Numbered from the stretch's first letter, positions 38,106 to 47,420 are shown. The stretch: DNA of 64,000 bases from Mumia flava (GCF_002797495.1 NZ_PGEZ01000002.1:62001-126000); one strand, 5' to 3'. Notes: generated from the sequence alone by a model not told the origin. Made by a program: numbers and translations.

Positions 38106-38822
38106 ATGACGCAGCCGGCGCCGCATCCCGGCGAGCCGCACGACGCCGGGACCTCGGGGCGGCTGAACCAGCTGCGCGCCGGTGTGCTCGGCGCCAATGA
38201 CGGGATCGTCTCGACGGCCGGCATCGTGGTGGGCATGGCGGCGGCGACCACGTCGGGGCCGGTGATCCTGTCGGCCGGTCTGGCCGGCGTGGCCGCGGGC
38301 GCGCTGTCGATGGCCGCCGGGGAGTACGTGTCGGTGAGCACCCAGCGCGACACCGAGAAGGCGATGCTCGCCACCGAGCGGATCGAGCTCCGGGAGGACC
38401 CGGAGGCCGAGCTGGACGAGCTCGCCGGGCTCTACGAGGCGAAGGGGCTCACGCCGGACCTGGCGCACGAGGTCGCGGTCGCACTGACCGAGAAGGACGC
38501 GCTGCGGGCGCACGCGGAGGTGGAGCTGCACATCGACCCGGACGAGCTGACCAGCCCCTGGCAGGCCGCGGTGGCGTCGATCGTCGCGTTCACGATCGGC
38601 GGCGCCCTCCCGCTGCTCGCCGTCCTGCTGGTGCCGACGACGGCCAGGATCCCGGTGACGTTCGTCGCCGTGGTGCTGGCTCTCGCGCTGACCGGCTCGG
38701 TCAGCGCCCGGCTCGGCCAGGCGCCACCGGGTCGTGCGACGGTGCGCACCGTGATCGGCGGCGCACTGGCGATGGGGGTCACGTACGCGCTCGGGTCCGC
38801 GTTCGACGTGTCGGGGATGTAG
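38106..38822 (+). CDS. VIT1/CCC1-family Fe2+/Mn2+ transporter
   Basis: This 238-residue protein has LRAGVLGANDGIVSTAGIVVG, the conserved VIT1 first helix, an AAGEYVSVSTQRDTEKA segment with the metal-binding Glu and long cytoplasmic helices (about 80-140), and further helices after residue 150. Family members export or store Fe2+ or Mn2+ against protons. It probably forms an operon with the MBL hydrolase before it. Confidence 0.85.
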   Translation: MTQPAPHPGEPHDAGTSGRLNQLRAGVLGANDGIVSTAGIVVGMAAATTSGPVILSAGLAGVAAGALSMAAGEYVSVSTQRDTEKAMLATERIELREDPEAELDELAGLYEAKGLTPDLAHEVAVALTEKDALRAHAEVELHIDPDELTSPWQAAVASIVAFTIGGALPLLAVLLVPTTARIPVTFVAVVLALALTGSVSARLGQAPPGRATVRTVIGGALAMGVTYALGSAFDVSGM

Positions 38823-38887
38823 CGAGCCGTGCACGGCTGTTCGGGCCGCCGCGCGGGACCTACCGTGGAACCACGGAGGTGAGGTCC

Positions 38888-39076
38888 ATGCACGCACAGC
38901 CCGGCGAGAAGGTCACGATCCACGGCGGGAAGGTCGGGACTCCGGACCGGCACGGGGAGGTCGTCGAGGTGCACGGCGAGGACGGCGGCCCGCCGTTCCT
39001 GGTGCGCTTCGACGACGGCAGCGAGACGCTGCTCTTCCCCGGACCGGACTGCACGATCGAGCACGCCGGCGGCTGA
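38888..39076 (+). CDS. DUF1918 small protein
   Basis: This 62-residue protein has the DUF1918 pattern: HAQPGEKVTIHGGKVGTPDR, GEVVEVHGEDGGPPFLVRF and DDGSETLLFPGPDC. It is predicted to be a small SH3-like beta barrel. Its function is unknown; it occurs widely in actinobacteria. ATG 38888 follows GGAGGTGAGG. The gene is convergent with the deaminase at 39096. Confidence 0.85.
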   Translation: MHAQPGEKVTIHGGKVGTPDRHGEVVEVHGEDGGPPFLVRFDDGSETLLFPGPDCTIEHAGG

Positions 39077-39095
39077 GCCGACGCTCTCGCGCTCG

Positions 39096-40139
39096 TCACG
39101 ACGTCAGCAGCTGGTCGGCGACGACCTGGTCGATCTCGGTGTGGACGGCGCGCCGGACCTCGGCGGAGGCGAAGGACGCGTCGACGGCCGCGCGGGCGAC
39201 GTCGGCGAGCTCGGCGAGGGTGAGCCCCCAGCGGTCGTGTGCGAGGAGGTACTCCCTCTCGAGCGTCGTGTCGAACATCCCCGGGTCGTCGGAGTTCAGC
39301 GTGACGATCACGCCGGCGTCTCGCAGCGCGAGGAACGGGTGGTGGTCGAGCGAGTCGACGGCCCGGGTCCGCAGGTTGGACGTCGGCGCGACCTCGAGCG
39401 GGATCCGCCGCTCGACCAGCTCGGCGACCAGCGCCGGGTCGTCGACGGCACGGATCCCGTGCCCGACCCGGACGGCGCCGAGGTGCTCGAGCGCGTCACG
39501 CACGGTCTGGGGGCCGGTCGTCTCGCCGGCGTGCGGGACGCTCGCGAGCCCGAGCGCGCGCGCCCGGGCGAACACGTCGGCGAACTGGGGGCGCTCGACC
39601 CCGATCTCCGGACCGCCGAGCCCGAAGCCGACCGTGCCCTCGGGGGCGTGCCGCTCGACCCAGTCGATGGTCCGTTCCCCCGAGACCAGCCCGAGCTCGC
39701 CGGGGATGTCGAAGACCCACGCGAGCTCGACGCCGGTCGCGCGCGCACGGCGCCGTCCCTCGGTCAGGGCCTCGGCCAGCGCCTCGGGTGCGATCCCCAT
39801 CAGGAGCTGGCTGTCCGGCGTGACGGTGAGCTCGGCGTACCGGACGGTCTGGGCCGCCATGTCCTCGGCCACACCGGCGACGAGGTCCGCTACGTCGTCG
39901 GGCGTCGTCACCAGCTGGTTCGTGCGGATGTAGACCTCGATGAAGTGTGCGAAGTCGCGGAACTCGTAGAAGTCGCGCAGCGCGGCCTCGTCGGTCGGGA
40001 CACCCACCTCGGGGTGCCGCCGGGCCAGTCCGAGCACGGTCTCGACCGAGGCGGCCCCGAGCAGGTGGACGTGGATCTCGGCCTTCGGGAGCGCGTGGAC
40101 GAACGCAGCAGCCGGCGACACGGGCGCTGGGGATGTCAT
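39096..40139 (-). CDS. add: Adenosine deaminase-family amidohydrolase
   Basis: This 347-residue TIM-barrel enzyme has zinc ligands H23 and H25 in EIHVHLLGAA, SVPHAGET (catalytic His and Glu), VGHGIRAV and TLNSDDPGMF with the zinc aspartate. It should remove the 6-amino group of adenosine or a related purine. The usual D or E after HVHL is replaced by L (HLLGA rather than HLDG/HLEG), so the substrate may differ from plain adenosine. It is divergent from the HTH-MurA fusion, 128 nt away. Confidence 0.8.
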   Translation of the reverse strand: MTSPAPVSPAAAFVHALPKAEIHVHLLGAASVETVLGLARRHPEVGVPTDEAALRDFYEFRDFAHFIEVYIRTNQLVTTPDDVADLVAGVAEDMAAQTVRYAELTVTPDSQLLMGIAPEALAEALTEGRRRARATGVELAWVFDIPGELGLVSGERTIDWVERHAPEGTVGFGLGGPEIGVERPQFADVFARARALGLASVPHAGETTGPQTVRDALEHLGAVRVGHGIRAVDDPALVAELVERRIPLEVAPTSNLRTRAVDSLDHHPFLALRDAGVIVTLNSDDPGMFDTTLEREYLLAHDRWGLTLAELADVARAAVDASFASAEVRRAVHTEIDQVVADQLLTS

Positions 40140-40238
40140 CGAGACATTGAACCACCGCGTACCGTGGGGCGGGTGCGCGGACTCGGGCCCGCGCGGCGCA
40201 GCGGCGACACGCCGTACGCATCCAACGTCCCGACGATT

Positions 40239-40260
40239 TATCTCAGATATGAGATACGGT
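40239..40260 (+). promoter_or_regulatory. Operator and -10 box of the HTH-MurA fusion
   Basis: TATCTCA-GATA-TGAGATA (40239-40256) is a perfect 7-bp inverted repeat. Its last two bases begin the -10 hexamer TACGGT (40255-40260), which lies 7 nt before the ATG. Binding here would block the polymerase, and the XRE helix-turn-helix of the encoded protein is an obvious candidate. Confidence 0.7.
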
Positions 40261-40267
40261 GGAGTGC

Positions 40268-41797
40268 ATGACCGACGACTACCTGACCCGGATCGGCAAC
40301 CTGATCCGCGACGCGCGCAAGCACCGAGGCCTCACCCAGGCCAAGCTCGCCGACCTGCTGAAGACCAGCCAGAGCGCGATCAACCGGATCGAGCAGGGTC
40401 AGCAGAACCTCTCCCTCGAGATGCTCGCCCGGATCGGCGAGGCGCTCGACTCCGAGTTCGTCTCCCTCGGCACCTCCGGTCCCAGCCACCTCCGCGTGGT
40501 CGGCGAGACCACGCTGTCGGGCTCCATCGACGTCAAGTCGTCGAAGAACGCCGGCGTCGCGCTGCTGTGCGCCGCCCTCCTGAACGAGGGCCGCACCACG
40601 CTGCGCAAGGTCGCCCGGATCGAGGAGGTCAACCGGCTCCTCGAGGTGCTCGGCTCCATCGGCTTCAAGACCCGCTGGATCGGCGACGAGGGTGACCTCG
40701 AGCTGGTGCCCCCGGCCGAGCTCGACCTGGACGCGATCGACGTCGAGGCCGCCAAGCGCACCCGCAGCATCATCATGTTCCTCGGCCCGCTGATGCACCG
40801 CGCGGCGACCTTCGAGATCCCCTACGCCGGCGGCTGCTCGCTCGGCACCCGGACCGTCGAGCCGCACATGACCGCGCTGCGGCCGTTCGGCCTCGAGGTC
40901 AAGGCGACGGAGGGCAGCTACCACGCCACCGTCGACGCCGAGGTCCGTCCGGTGCGCCCGATCGTGCTCACCGAGCGCGGCGACACGGTGACCGAGAACG
41001 CCCTGCTCGCCGCCGCGCGGCACGACGGCGTCACCGTGATCCGCAACGCCAGCCCGAACTACATGGTCCAGGACCTGTGCTTCTTCCTCACCGAGCTCGG
41101 GGTCGAGATCGACGGCATCGGCACGACCACGCTGCGCGTCACGGGGAAGCCGCGGATCGACGTCGACGTCGAGTACGCCCCCAGCGAGGACCCGATCGAG
41201 GCCATGAGCCTGATCACCGCCGCGATCGTCACGGAGTCGAGCATCACGGTGCGGCGCGTGCCGATCGAGTTCATGGAGATCGAGCTCGCGCTGCTCGAGG
41301 AGATGGGCTTCAAGTACGACCGCAGCGAGGAGTACCTCGCCGCGAACGGTCACACCCGGCTGGTCGACATCACCACCTACCCGTCGGTGCTGCACGCCCC
41401 GATCGACAAGATCCACCCGATGCCGTTCCCGGGTCTCAACATCGACAACCTGCCCTTCTTCGCCGTGATCGCGGCGACCGCGTCGGGCGCGACGCTCCTG
41501 CACGACTGGGTCTACGAGAACCGCGCGATCTACCTCACCGACCTCACCAAGCTCGGCGCCGACGTGAAGCTCCTCGACCCGCACCGCGTGCTGATCGAAG
41601 GGCCGACCCGCTGGCGCGCGACCGAGATCGTCTGCCCGCCCGCGCTGCGACCGGCCGTGGTCATCCTGATCGCGATGCTCGCCGCGAAGGGCACCTCGGT
41701 GCTGCGCAGCGTGTACGTCATCAACCGCGGGTACGAGGACCTGGCCGAGCGGCTCAACGCACTCGGCGCGCAGATCGAGACGTTCCGGGACATCTGA
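40268..41797 (+). CDS. XRE-HTH fused to a MurA-like enolpyruvyl transferase
   Basis: This 509-residue protein has an XRE-type helix-turn-helix at about 7-62 (KHRGLTQAKLADLLKTSQSA, INRIEQGQQNLSLEML) joined to a full UDP-GlcNAc enolpyruvyl transferase domain. MurA active-site positions are kept: K93-N94, R166, C190 in YAGGCSLGTR, R195, an Asp in LNIDNLPFF and Arg in YENRAIYL. So it may make enolpyruvyl-UDP-GlcNAc, or sense it, and control transcription. ATG 40268 is leaderless, behind its own palindrome. The unfused housekeeping murA is not in the window. Confidence 0.85.
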   Translation: MTDDYLTRIGNLIRDARKHRGLTQAKLADLLKTSQSAINRIEQGQQNLSLEMLARIGEALDSEFVSLGTSGPSHLRVVGETTLSGSIDVKSSKNAGVALLCAALLNEGRTTLRKVARIEEVNRLLEVLGSIGFKTRWIGDEGDLELVPPAELDLDAIDVEAAKRTRSIIMFLGPLMHRAATFEIPYAGGCSLGTRTVEPHMTALRPFGLEVKATEGSYHATVDAEVRPVRPIVLTERGDTVTENALLAAARHDGVTVIRNASPNYMVQDLCFFLTELGVEIDGIGTTTLRVTGKPRIDVDVEYAPSEDPIEAMSLITAAIVTESSITVRRVPIEFMEIELALLEEMGFKYDRSEEYLAANGHTRLVDITTYPSVLHAPIDKIHPMPFPGLNIDNLPFFAVIAATASGATLLHDWVYENRAIYLTDLTKLGADVKLLDPHRVLIEGPTRWRATEIVCPPALRPAVVILIAMLAAKGTSVLRSVYVINRGYEDLAERLNALGAQIETFRDI

Positions 41798-41813
41798 GCG
41801 CCATACTGAGCGG

Positions 41814-42602
41814 GTGAGACGCCCGAACACCTTCCTCGACTCCCCCGTTCCCCTGGCGTTCGCCCACCGCGGCGGCGTGGCCTACCCGCCCAACGCGGGG
41901 ATCGAGAACTCGCTCGCAGCGTTCGGGAACGCCGTCGACCTCGGGTACCGCTACGTCGAGACCGACGCCCGCGCCAGTGCGGACGGGGTCGTCTACGCGT
42001 TCCACGACGCGCGGCTCGACCGCGTCACCGACAGGACCGGCGCGCTCGCCGAGCTCCGAGCCGAGCAGATCGACGAGGCTCGGATCGGCGGGCGGGAGCC
42101 GATCCCCCGGCTGAGCGAGCTGCTCGCTCGATTCGAGGACCTCCGGGTGAACATCGACGTCAAGGACATGGCCTCGATCGAACCCACCGTCGCGGCGATC
42201 CGCCGGGCCGGAGCCGAGGACCGGGTCTGCCTGGCGTCGTTCTCGCACCGCCGCCTCCGGGAGGTCCGCAGGCTGGCGCCGCGGCTCGCGACCTCGGCGT
42301 CGCCGCCCGAGGTCGCGCGCGTCGTCGCCCACCCGTGGCACGTGCTGCGTCGGGTCCGGGGCCTCGGCGCGTGCTGCGTCCAGGTGCCGGTACGGTCGGG
42401 TCCGCTGCGCGTCGTCACCCGCCGCTTCGTCGACTCCGCCCACGACCTGGGTCTCCAGGTCCACGTGTGGACCGTCGACGATCCGGAGGAGATCGGTCAC
42501 CTGCTCGACCTCGGGGTCGATGGGATCATGACGGACCGGATCGACGTCCTGCGCGACGTGCTCGTCGACCGTGACCAGTGGACCGGAAGGACGCAGGGAT
42601 GA
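41814..42602 (+). CDS. Glycerophosphodiester phosphodiesterase
   Basis: This 262-residue TIM-barrel enzyme has LAFAHRGGVAYPPNAGIENS with the catalytic His-Arg and the ENS glutamate, YVETDARASADGVVYAFHDA with metal-binding Glu/Asp and second His, and VHVWTVDDPEEI and GVDGIMTDRID at the end. It should hydrolyse glycerophosphodiesters to glycerol 3-phosphate and an alcohol. GTG 41814 has CATACT (41802-41807) 6 nt upstream, so it is leaderless. It overlaps the following MFS gene by 4 nt. Confidence 0.9.
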   Translation: MRRPNTFLDSPVPLAFAHRGGVAYPPNAGIENSLAAFGNAVDLGYRYVETDARASADGVVYAFHDARLDRVTDRTGALAELRAEQIDEARIGGREPIPRLSELLARFEDLRVNIDVKDMASIEPTVAAIRRAGAEDRVCLASFSHRRLREVRRLAPRLATSASPPEVARVVAHPWHVLRRVRGLGACCVQVPVRSGPLRVVTRRFVDSAHDLGLQVHVWTVDDPEEIGHLLDLGVDGIMTDRIDVLRDVLVDRDQWTGRTQG

Positions 42603-43960
42603 CCGCAGAGCCCCTCACCGACGCGAGGCGCGCCGAGCAACGCTCGTGGTACTGGTACGACTGGGCGAACTCCGCGTACATCACGAGCGTCGGCACCGTC
42701 CTGATCGGCCCGTACCTCACGTCGGTCGCCGAGCGGGACGCGTGCGGGACGGCCGAGGGCACGTGCACGACCGACCTGTCCGTCCTGGGCGTGGCGATCT
42801 CGCCCGGGTCGCTCGTGTTCTACGTCATCACCTTCGCGACCCTCCTGTCGGCCCTGGTGCTGCCGGTCGTCGGCGCGGTCGCGGACCGCGTCGACTCCAA
42901 GCGGACGCTGATGGCGCGGTTCGCCTGGGCGGGCGCAGCGGCGGCGTGCGGGCTGTTCTTCGTCGCCGGCACGAACTGGCAGCTCGGGGCGCTCCTGCTC
43001 GTGGTCGCGAACCTCTGCATGGCGGCGTCGTTGACGGTCTACGACGCGATCCTCGTCGACGTCGCCGAGCCCGACGACCGCGACCGCGTCTCCTCGCGGG
43101 GATGGGCGTTCGGGTACCTCGGCGGCGGCACGCTGCTCGTCGTCAACCTCGGGATCGTGCTCGGCGGCCCCGCCCTCGGGATCGGGACGGAGATGGCGGT
43201 CCGGATCAGCCTGCTGTCGGCCGGCCTGTGGTGGGGCGGATTCACGATCCGGGCCTTCCGCGGACTGCGCGACCACCCGCCGACGGTGCTGCCCGAGCAG
43301 GACGGCCGGACGCTGATGAGCCGCAGCTTCGGGCAGCTGTGGGCCACGCTGCGCGAGCTGCGCCGCTACCCGCAGACGATGCTCTTCCTGATCGCCTACC
43401 TCTTCTACAACGACGGCATCCAGACCGTCATCTACTCCTCGTCGGTCTACGGGCAGGAGGAGCTCGGCTTCGCCGAGGAGGTCCTGATCGTCACGATCCT
43501 GCTGGTTCAGTTCGTCGCGATCGGCGGGGCCCTGTCGTTCGGGAGGGCCGCGGCACGCTACGGCGCCCGCCGTACGATCATGGTCGGCCTGCTGGGCTGG
43601 ATGGTGATCGTGACCGTCGGCTTCGTGCTCCCCGCCGGCCGGATCGTGCCGTTCCTGCTGCTCGCCGCCGGGATCGGCCTGGTGATGGGGGGAACTCAGG
43701 CGCTGTCCCGGTCGTTCTACTCCCAGATGATCCCGCGTGGCCGGGAGGCCGAGTACTTCAGCCTCTACCAGGCCGTCGAGCGTGGGACCAGCTGGTTCGG
43801 GACACTGGTGTTCGGGCTCGTGCACCAGTTCACGGACTCCTACCGGTACGCGATCGTGGCACTGATCGTGTTCTTCGCCCTCGGGCTCCTCCTGCTGACC
43901 AGGCTGGACGCACCACGGGCGATCCGGGAGGCCGGGAACGTCGTACCCAGACGGGTCTGA
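42599..43960 (+). CDS. MFS transporter, UMF1/Atg22-like
   Basis: This 453-residue protein starts with SWYWYDWANSAYITSVGTVL, the UMF1 signature, and has about 12 membrane helices, with VADRVDSKRTLMARF as motif A loop and FSLYQAVERGTSWFGTLVFG late. The substrate is unknown; relatives are linked to amino acid or peptide efflux. ATG 42599 overlaps the phosphodiesterase stop, so the two probably share a transcript. Confidence 0.85.
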   Translation: MTAEPLTDARRAEQRSWYWYDWANSAYITSVGTVLIGPYLTSVAERDACGTAEGTCTTDLSVLGVAISPGSLVFYVITFATLLSALVLPVVGAVADRVDSKRTLMARFAWAGAAAACGLFFVAGTNWQLGALLLVVANLCMAASLTVYDAILVDVAEPDDRDRVSSRGWAFGYLGGGTLLVVNLGIVLGGPALGIGTEMAVRISLLSAGLWWGGFTIRAFRGLRDHPPTVLPEQDGRTLMSRSFGQLWATLRELRRYPQTMLFLIAYLFYNDGIQTVIYSSSVYGQEELGFAEEVLIVTILLVQFVAIGGALSFGRAAARYGARRTIMVGLLGWMVIVTVGFVLPAGRIVPFLLLAAGIGLVMGGTQALSRSFYSQMIPRGREAEYFSLYQAVERGTSWFGTLVFGLVHQFTDSYRYAIVALIVFFALGLLLLTRLDAPRAIREAGNVVPRRV

Positions 43961-43995
43961 ACCAGCCGTAACGTGTCCGAAGTCTCCCTCTCAGG

Positions 43996-44021
43996 GGAAT
44001 CTCACTCGGGCCCGTTACGTT
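43996..44021 (+). promoter_or_regulatory. SigR-type promoter (GGAAT-N18-GTT) of rbpA
   Basis: GGAAT (43996-44000) and GTT (44019-44021) are exactly 18 nt apart, 48 nt before the rbpA start. This matches the thiol-oxidative-stress sigma-R consensus GGAAT-N18-GTT, and rbpA is a known sigma-R target in Streptomyces. Confidence 0.75.
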
Positions 44022-44068
44022 GGATATTACGTACGGAAACGGACGTGTGACGACATCGGGAGGCAGAC

Positions 44069-44488
44069 ATGGCGGAACGCGCACTCAGGGGGGCGCGCCT
44101 CGGGACGCAGAGCTTCGAGGACGAGCGCGGAGTCGAGATGGCACCCCGCCAGGACGTGACGTACGTCCTGCCCGACGGCAAGGCCTTCACGGTCACCATG
44201 GCCGACGACGCCGAGGTCCCCACCGAGTGGGAGGATCCGCGCACCGGCAAGATCGGGCGCCTCGCCGACGGCGCCGAGCCCGAGACGAAGGACGTGAAGG
44301 CTCCGCGGACGCACTGGGACATGCTCCTGGAGCGCCGCTCCATCCCGGAGCTCGAGGAGATCCTCACCGAGCGGCTGCAGATGCTCCGCGCCGGTGAGAT
44401 CGGGCCGGCGCACCTGCACCGCCCCGCGAAGACGAAGGCCAAGACGAAGTCGACGACGAAGGCGAAGTCCAGCAAGCGGACCGCCTGA
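44069..44488 (+). CDS. rbpA: RNA polymerase-binding protein RbpA
   Basis: This 139-residue protein has RALRGARLGTQSFEDERGVE, APRQDVTYVLPDGKAF, the basic linker APRTHWDMLLERRS and the sigma-interaction helix IPELEEILTERLQMLRAG. RbpA binds RNA polymerase and the principal sigma factors and stabilises open complexes. The core domain lacks the zinc-binding cysteines of Streptomyces RbpA. The Lys/Thr/Ser-rich tail after residue 120 is an extension. ATG 44069 follows GGGAGG. A SigR-type promoter and a T-rich terminator flank it. Confidence 0.95.
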   Translation: MAERALRGARLGTQSFEDERGVEMAPRQDVTYVLPDGKAFTVTMADDAEVPTEWEDPRTGKIGRLADGAEPETKDVKAPRTHWDMLLERRSIPELEEILTERLQMLRAGEIGPAHLHRPAKTKAKTKSTTKAKSSKRTA

Positions 44489-44516
44489 GTCCCCCCGCCC
44501 CAGCGGGCCTCTGCCG

Positions 44517-44553
44517 CCTGGGCCGCATCTCTCCCCCCGTGGTGCGGCTCAGG
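44517..44553 (+). terminator. Intrinsic terminator after rbpA
   Basis: CCTGGGCCGCA and TGCGGCTCAGG form an 11-bp stem with one mismatch around a 15-nt loop, followed by CTTTCGTCTG. It lies between the convergent rbpA and fxsA genes. Confidence 0.65.
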
Positions 44554-44577
44554 CTTTCGTCTGTCCGGGGACGGACC

Positions 44578-45105
44578 CTAGGCCTGGCCGGGTGAACGGG
44601 GGTCGACGATCTCGCCCTCGACCACCGGGCCGTTGCCGCCCGCCTCGTCCACGACCTCACCCGGGACCACGGTCGAGTCGGAGCCGTCCGGACGCCCCGC
44701 CCGGGAGGCGAAGCGCTCCGAGGCCGCGAACGCGCCCGAGCTGACCACCCAGGCGCCCGTCCGGTGCCGTGCGAGCGCGCGGACCGGCGGCAGCAGCAGG
44801 ACCAGCCCGACCAGGGCGGTCAGGAACCCCGGGAGCACCAGGAGGAGTCCGGACAGCGCCAGCAGGCCCCGGTCGCCCGTGCGGGAGCCGACGCCGGGTG
44901 CCGTCCCTGCGGGCGCCCGTGCGGCCTCGCGCAGCTCGCGCCACGCTCGCCGGCTCACGGTGCGCAGGACGACGACCCCGAGCACGGACAGGCCGACGAG
45001 AGCGAGCAGCGTCAGGCCGCCCCCGATCAGGCGCGCCACGGCGAGAGCGACCGCGATCTCGACCACCGGCAGCAGGATCAGACCTGCCGCGACAGCTCGG
45101 CGCAT
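44578..45105 (-). CDS. fxsA: FxsA-family membrane protein
   Basis: This 175-residue protein has the FxsA pattern: AAGLILLPVVEIAVALAVAR as the first helix, further helices to about residue 45, and LLVLPGFLTALVGLVLLLPP before a charged C-terminal tail. E. coli FxsA relieves phage T7 exclusion by F plasmids; its native role is unknown. It lies 21 nt downstream of the mannosyltransferase gene on the same strand, with its own ribosome site (GGAG), and is likely the last gene of that operon. Confidence 0.85.
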   Translation of the reverse strand: MRRAVAAGLILLPVVEIAVALAVARLIGGGLTLLALVGLSVLGVVVLRTVSRRAWRELREAARAPAGTAPGVGSRTGDRGLLALSGLLLVLPGFLTALVGLVLLLPPVRALARHRTGAWVVSSGAFAASERFASRAGRPDGSDSTVVPGEVVDEAGGNGPVVEGEIVDPRSPGQA

Positions 45106-45126
45106 GCTGGTGCTCCTCTCCGGGCC

Positions 45127-45882
45127 TCAGACCTCGCGGGTCCGCTCACGGTTCGAGACTACGCCGCGCAGCCAACGGGTCCGGTCGCGCGCACCCCACA
45201 CGGCGACCCGCCAGACCGCCTCGCGCACGATGTCGCCGGTCATCTTCGAGACCCCGGCCTCGCGCTCGACGAACGTGATCGGGACCTCCCGGACGTCGAG
45301 CCCGGCGCGCACCGTCCGGCGCGCCAGGTCGATCTGGAAGGTGTAGCCGCGCGACGCCACCTCCTCGAGGTCGATCCGCCGCAGCGTCTCGGCGCGGAAC
45401 GCGCGGTAGCCGGCGGTGGCGTCCCGCAGGTGCAGACCGAGCGCCATCCGGACGTACAGGTTGCCGCCGCGCGACAGCAGCTGACGGCGCAGGGGCCAGT
45501 TGCGGACCGCGCCGCCGTCGACCCAGCGCGCACCCAGCACGAGGTCCGCGCCGTCGCCGACGGCCTCGAGCAGCCGCCCGAGCTCCTCCGGCTGGTGCGA
45601 TCCGTCGGCGTCCATCTCGACCAGCACGTCGTAGTCGCGCTGCAGACCCCACGCGAACCCCGCGAGGTACGCGGCGCCGAGCCCGTTCTTGGCGAGCCGG
45701 TGCAGGACGTGCACCCGCGCGTCCTCGACGCTCATCGCGTCCGCGAGCGCGCCCGTACCGTCCGGCGAGCCGTCGTCGACGACGAGGACGTCGGCCGACG
45801 GCACCGACGCGAGGATGCGCTGGACCACCCCCGGCAGCGTCTCGGCCTCGTTGTAGGTCGGCGTCACCACCAGCGTCCTCAT
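45127..45882 (-). CDS. Polyprenol-phosphate mannose synthase (GT2)
   Basis: This 251-residue GT-A enzyme starts [20 protein letters not shown], has nucleotide-binding [13 protein letters not shown], the D-x-D metal site in [18 protein letters not shown], and [12 protein letters not shown] and [12 protein letters not shown] typical of Dpm1/Ppm. It transfers mannose from GDP-Man to polyprenyl phosphate, the donor for lipoglycans and protein O-mannosylation. ATG 45882 overlaps the Lnt stop by 4 nt, the arrangement that in mycobacteria became the fused Ppm1. Confidence 0.9.
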   Translation of the reverse strand: MRTLVVTPTYNEAETLPGVVQRILASVPSADVLVVDDGSPDGTGALADAMSVEDARVHVLHRLAKNGLGAAYLAGFAWGLQRDYDVLVEMDADGSHQPEELGRLLEAVGDGADLVLGARWVDGGAVRNWPLRRQLLSRGGNLYVRMALGLHLRDATAGYRAFRAETLRRIDLEEVASRGYTFQIDLARRTVRAGLDVREVPITFVEREAGVSKMTGDIVREAVWRVAVWGARDRTRWLRGVVSNRERTREV

Positions 45883-47420
45883 CGGGTGTGCCCCGGACGA
45901 CGCACGAGCAGGACGACCGCGGCCACCGTCACCAGCAGAGCCACGAGCTCCAGCCACACCCCGAATCGCGTCCCGGTCGTCACCGAGGTCGCCGCCCGAA
46001 CCTCCTGGGCCAGCCAGGCCGGCTCCTGGGTCGGCGCGACCTGGTCCACCGCGCCGTCCGGGGCGATGAAGCCCGAGATCCCGTTCGTCGACGGCACGGC
46101 GACGTAGCGCCCCGACTCGATTGCGCGCATCCGCGCTACCTCCCACTGCTGGTCCGGCTGTGCGGTGCCGGTGAACGTCGCGTTGTTGGTCTGGACGACG
46201 AGCATCTCCGCCCCGCCGATCACCGCCGAGCGGGCCAGCCGGTCGAAGACCACGTCGAAGCACATCATCGTGCCGACGACGCCGCCGTCGATCCGCAGCT
46301 CGCCGGACTCCTCACCGGGCAGGATGTCCCGGGGGATCTCGTCGGCCAGCCGCGGGACCAGCCACTCGGAGAACGACCGCAGAGGCACGTACTCGCCCCA
46401 CGGCACCAGGTGCTGCTTCACGTACTGCTCCCCCGGTCCGGAGACCGGGTCCCACACGATGCCCGCGTTGTAGGCGGTGCCGTCGTCCGGGCCGTCCAGG
46501 ATCGCCCCGACGAGGATCGGCGCGTCGACGTCCTGGGCCGCGGCACTGATCATGGCGTTCGCGGTGGCATCGGTCAAGGGGTCGATGTCGGAGGCGTTCT
46601 CGGGCCAGAGCACGACATCCGGCTGCGGGCTCTCGCCGGTGCGGACGGCCGAGGCGTACGCCTGGGTCTCACGGACGTGGTTCTCGAGCACCTCGCGCTG
46701 CTCGCCGAGGAACTGGGCCCCCGTGCCCGGGACGTCGCCCTGCACGACGGCGACCTGGATGCTGCGTCCCGACCCCGCCAGGCCGACCGGGAGCACGGCC
46801 GCGATCGTGAAGGTCGCGGCGAGGACGACCGCGGCGGTCGCGAGCCGGCGCCGGCGCCCCACCGCTCCCCGCTGGAACGCCCACACGGCGAGCGCGGCCG
46901 TGCCGAAGACCACCCCGCTCAGCACCGCGACCCCCAGCCAGCGCGCCACGGACGCGAGCGGGGTGTCGACCGCGGCGAAGGCGAGACGTCCCCAGACGAA
47001 CCCACCGAACGGGACGAGGCTGCGCAGCATCTCGGTCGCCATCCACGCGCACGCGCCGAGCAGCGGCCACCACCGGCTGCGGCTCAGCACGGCGAACACG
47101 GCGCCGAAGCCCGCGTAGAACGCCCCTTCGACGAGTGCGAGGGCGACGTAGGCGCCGGGGACGTCGAAGACCAGGACCCAGCGCAGCAGGACCAGCAGGA
47201 AGGCCGACCCGAAGATCCAGCCGATCCACGCCGCGTCCCGCACGCGCGCACCGAGCAGCGCCACCACGAGCAGCACCAGGCCGGGCCACATCAGCGCGGC
47301 GACCCCCACCGGAGGGAACGCGCAGGCCAGCAGGACGCCGCCGACCGCGGCAGCAGCGGCACGCGCCAGCGCGGTCACGAGAGACGTCCGCGACCGCGGC
47401 ACTGCAGAGACGAGAGGCAC
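45879..47420 (-). CDS. lnt: Apolipoprotein N-acyltransferase Lnt
   Basis: This 513-residue protein has about six to eight N-terminal membrane helices and a periplasm-facing nitrilase domain with the catalytic triad: Glu in [12 protein letters not shown], Lys in [13 protein letters not shown] and Cys in [13 protein letters not shown]. It adds the third acyl chain to the N-terminal cysteine of lipoproteins, and the window encodes two predicted lipoproteins. GTG 47420 has TAGCGT (47427-47432, minus) 6 nt away, so it is leaderless. It is translationally coupled to the mannosyltransferase. Confidence 0.9.
   Translation of the reverse strand: MPLVSAVPRSRTSLVTALARAAAAAVGGVLLACAFPPVGVAALMWPGLVLLVVALLGARVRDAAWIGWIFGSAFLLVLLRWVLVFDVPGAYVALALVEGAFYAGFGAVFAVLSRSRWWPLLGACAWMATEMLRSLVPFGGFVWGRLAFAAVDTPLASVARWLGVAVLSGVVFGTAALAVWAFQRGAVGRRRRLATAAVVLAATFTIAAVLPVGLAGSGRSIQVAVVQGDVPGTGAQFLGEQREVLENHVRETQAYASAVRTGESPQPDVVLWPENASDIDPLTDATANAMISAAAQDVDAPILVGAILDGPDDGTAYNAGIVWDPVSGPGEQYVKQHLVPWGEYVPLRSFSEWLVPRLADEIPRDILPGEESGELRIDGGVVGTMMCFDVVFDRLARSAVIGGAEMLVVQTNNATFTGTAQPDQQWEVARMRAIESGRYVAVPSTNGISGFIAPDGAVDQVAPTQEPAWLAQEVRAATSVTTGTRFGVWLELVALLVTVAAVVLLVRRPGHTR

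Noticed and set aside
44001-44068. Riboswitch in the rbpA leader
   Set aside because: The leader is only about 40 nt after the predicted start and shows no extended paired structure.
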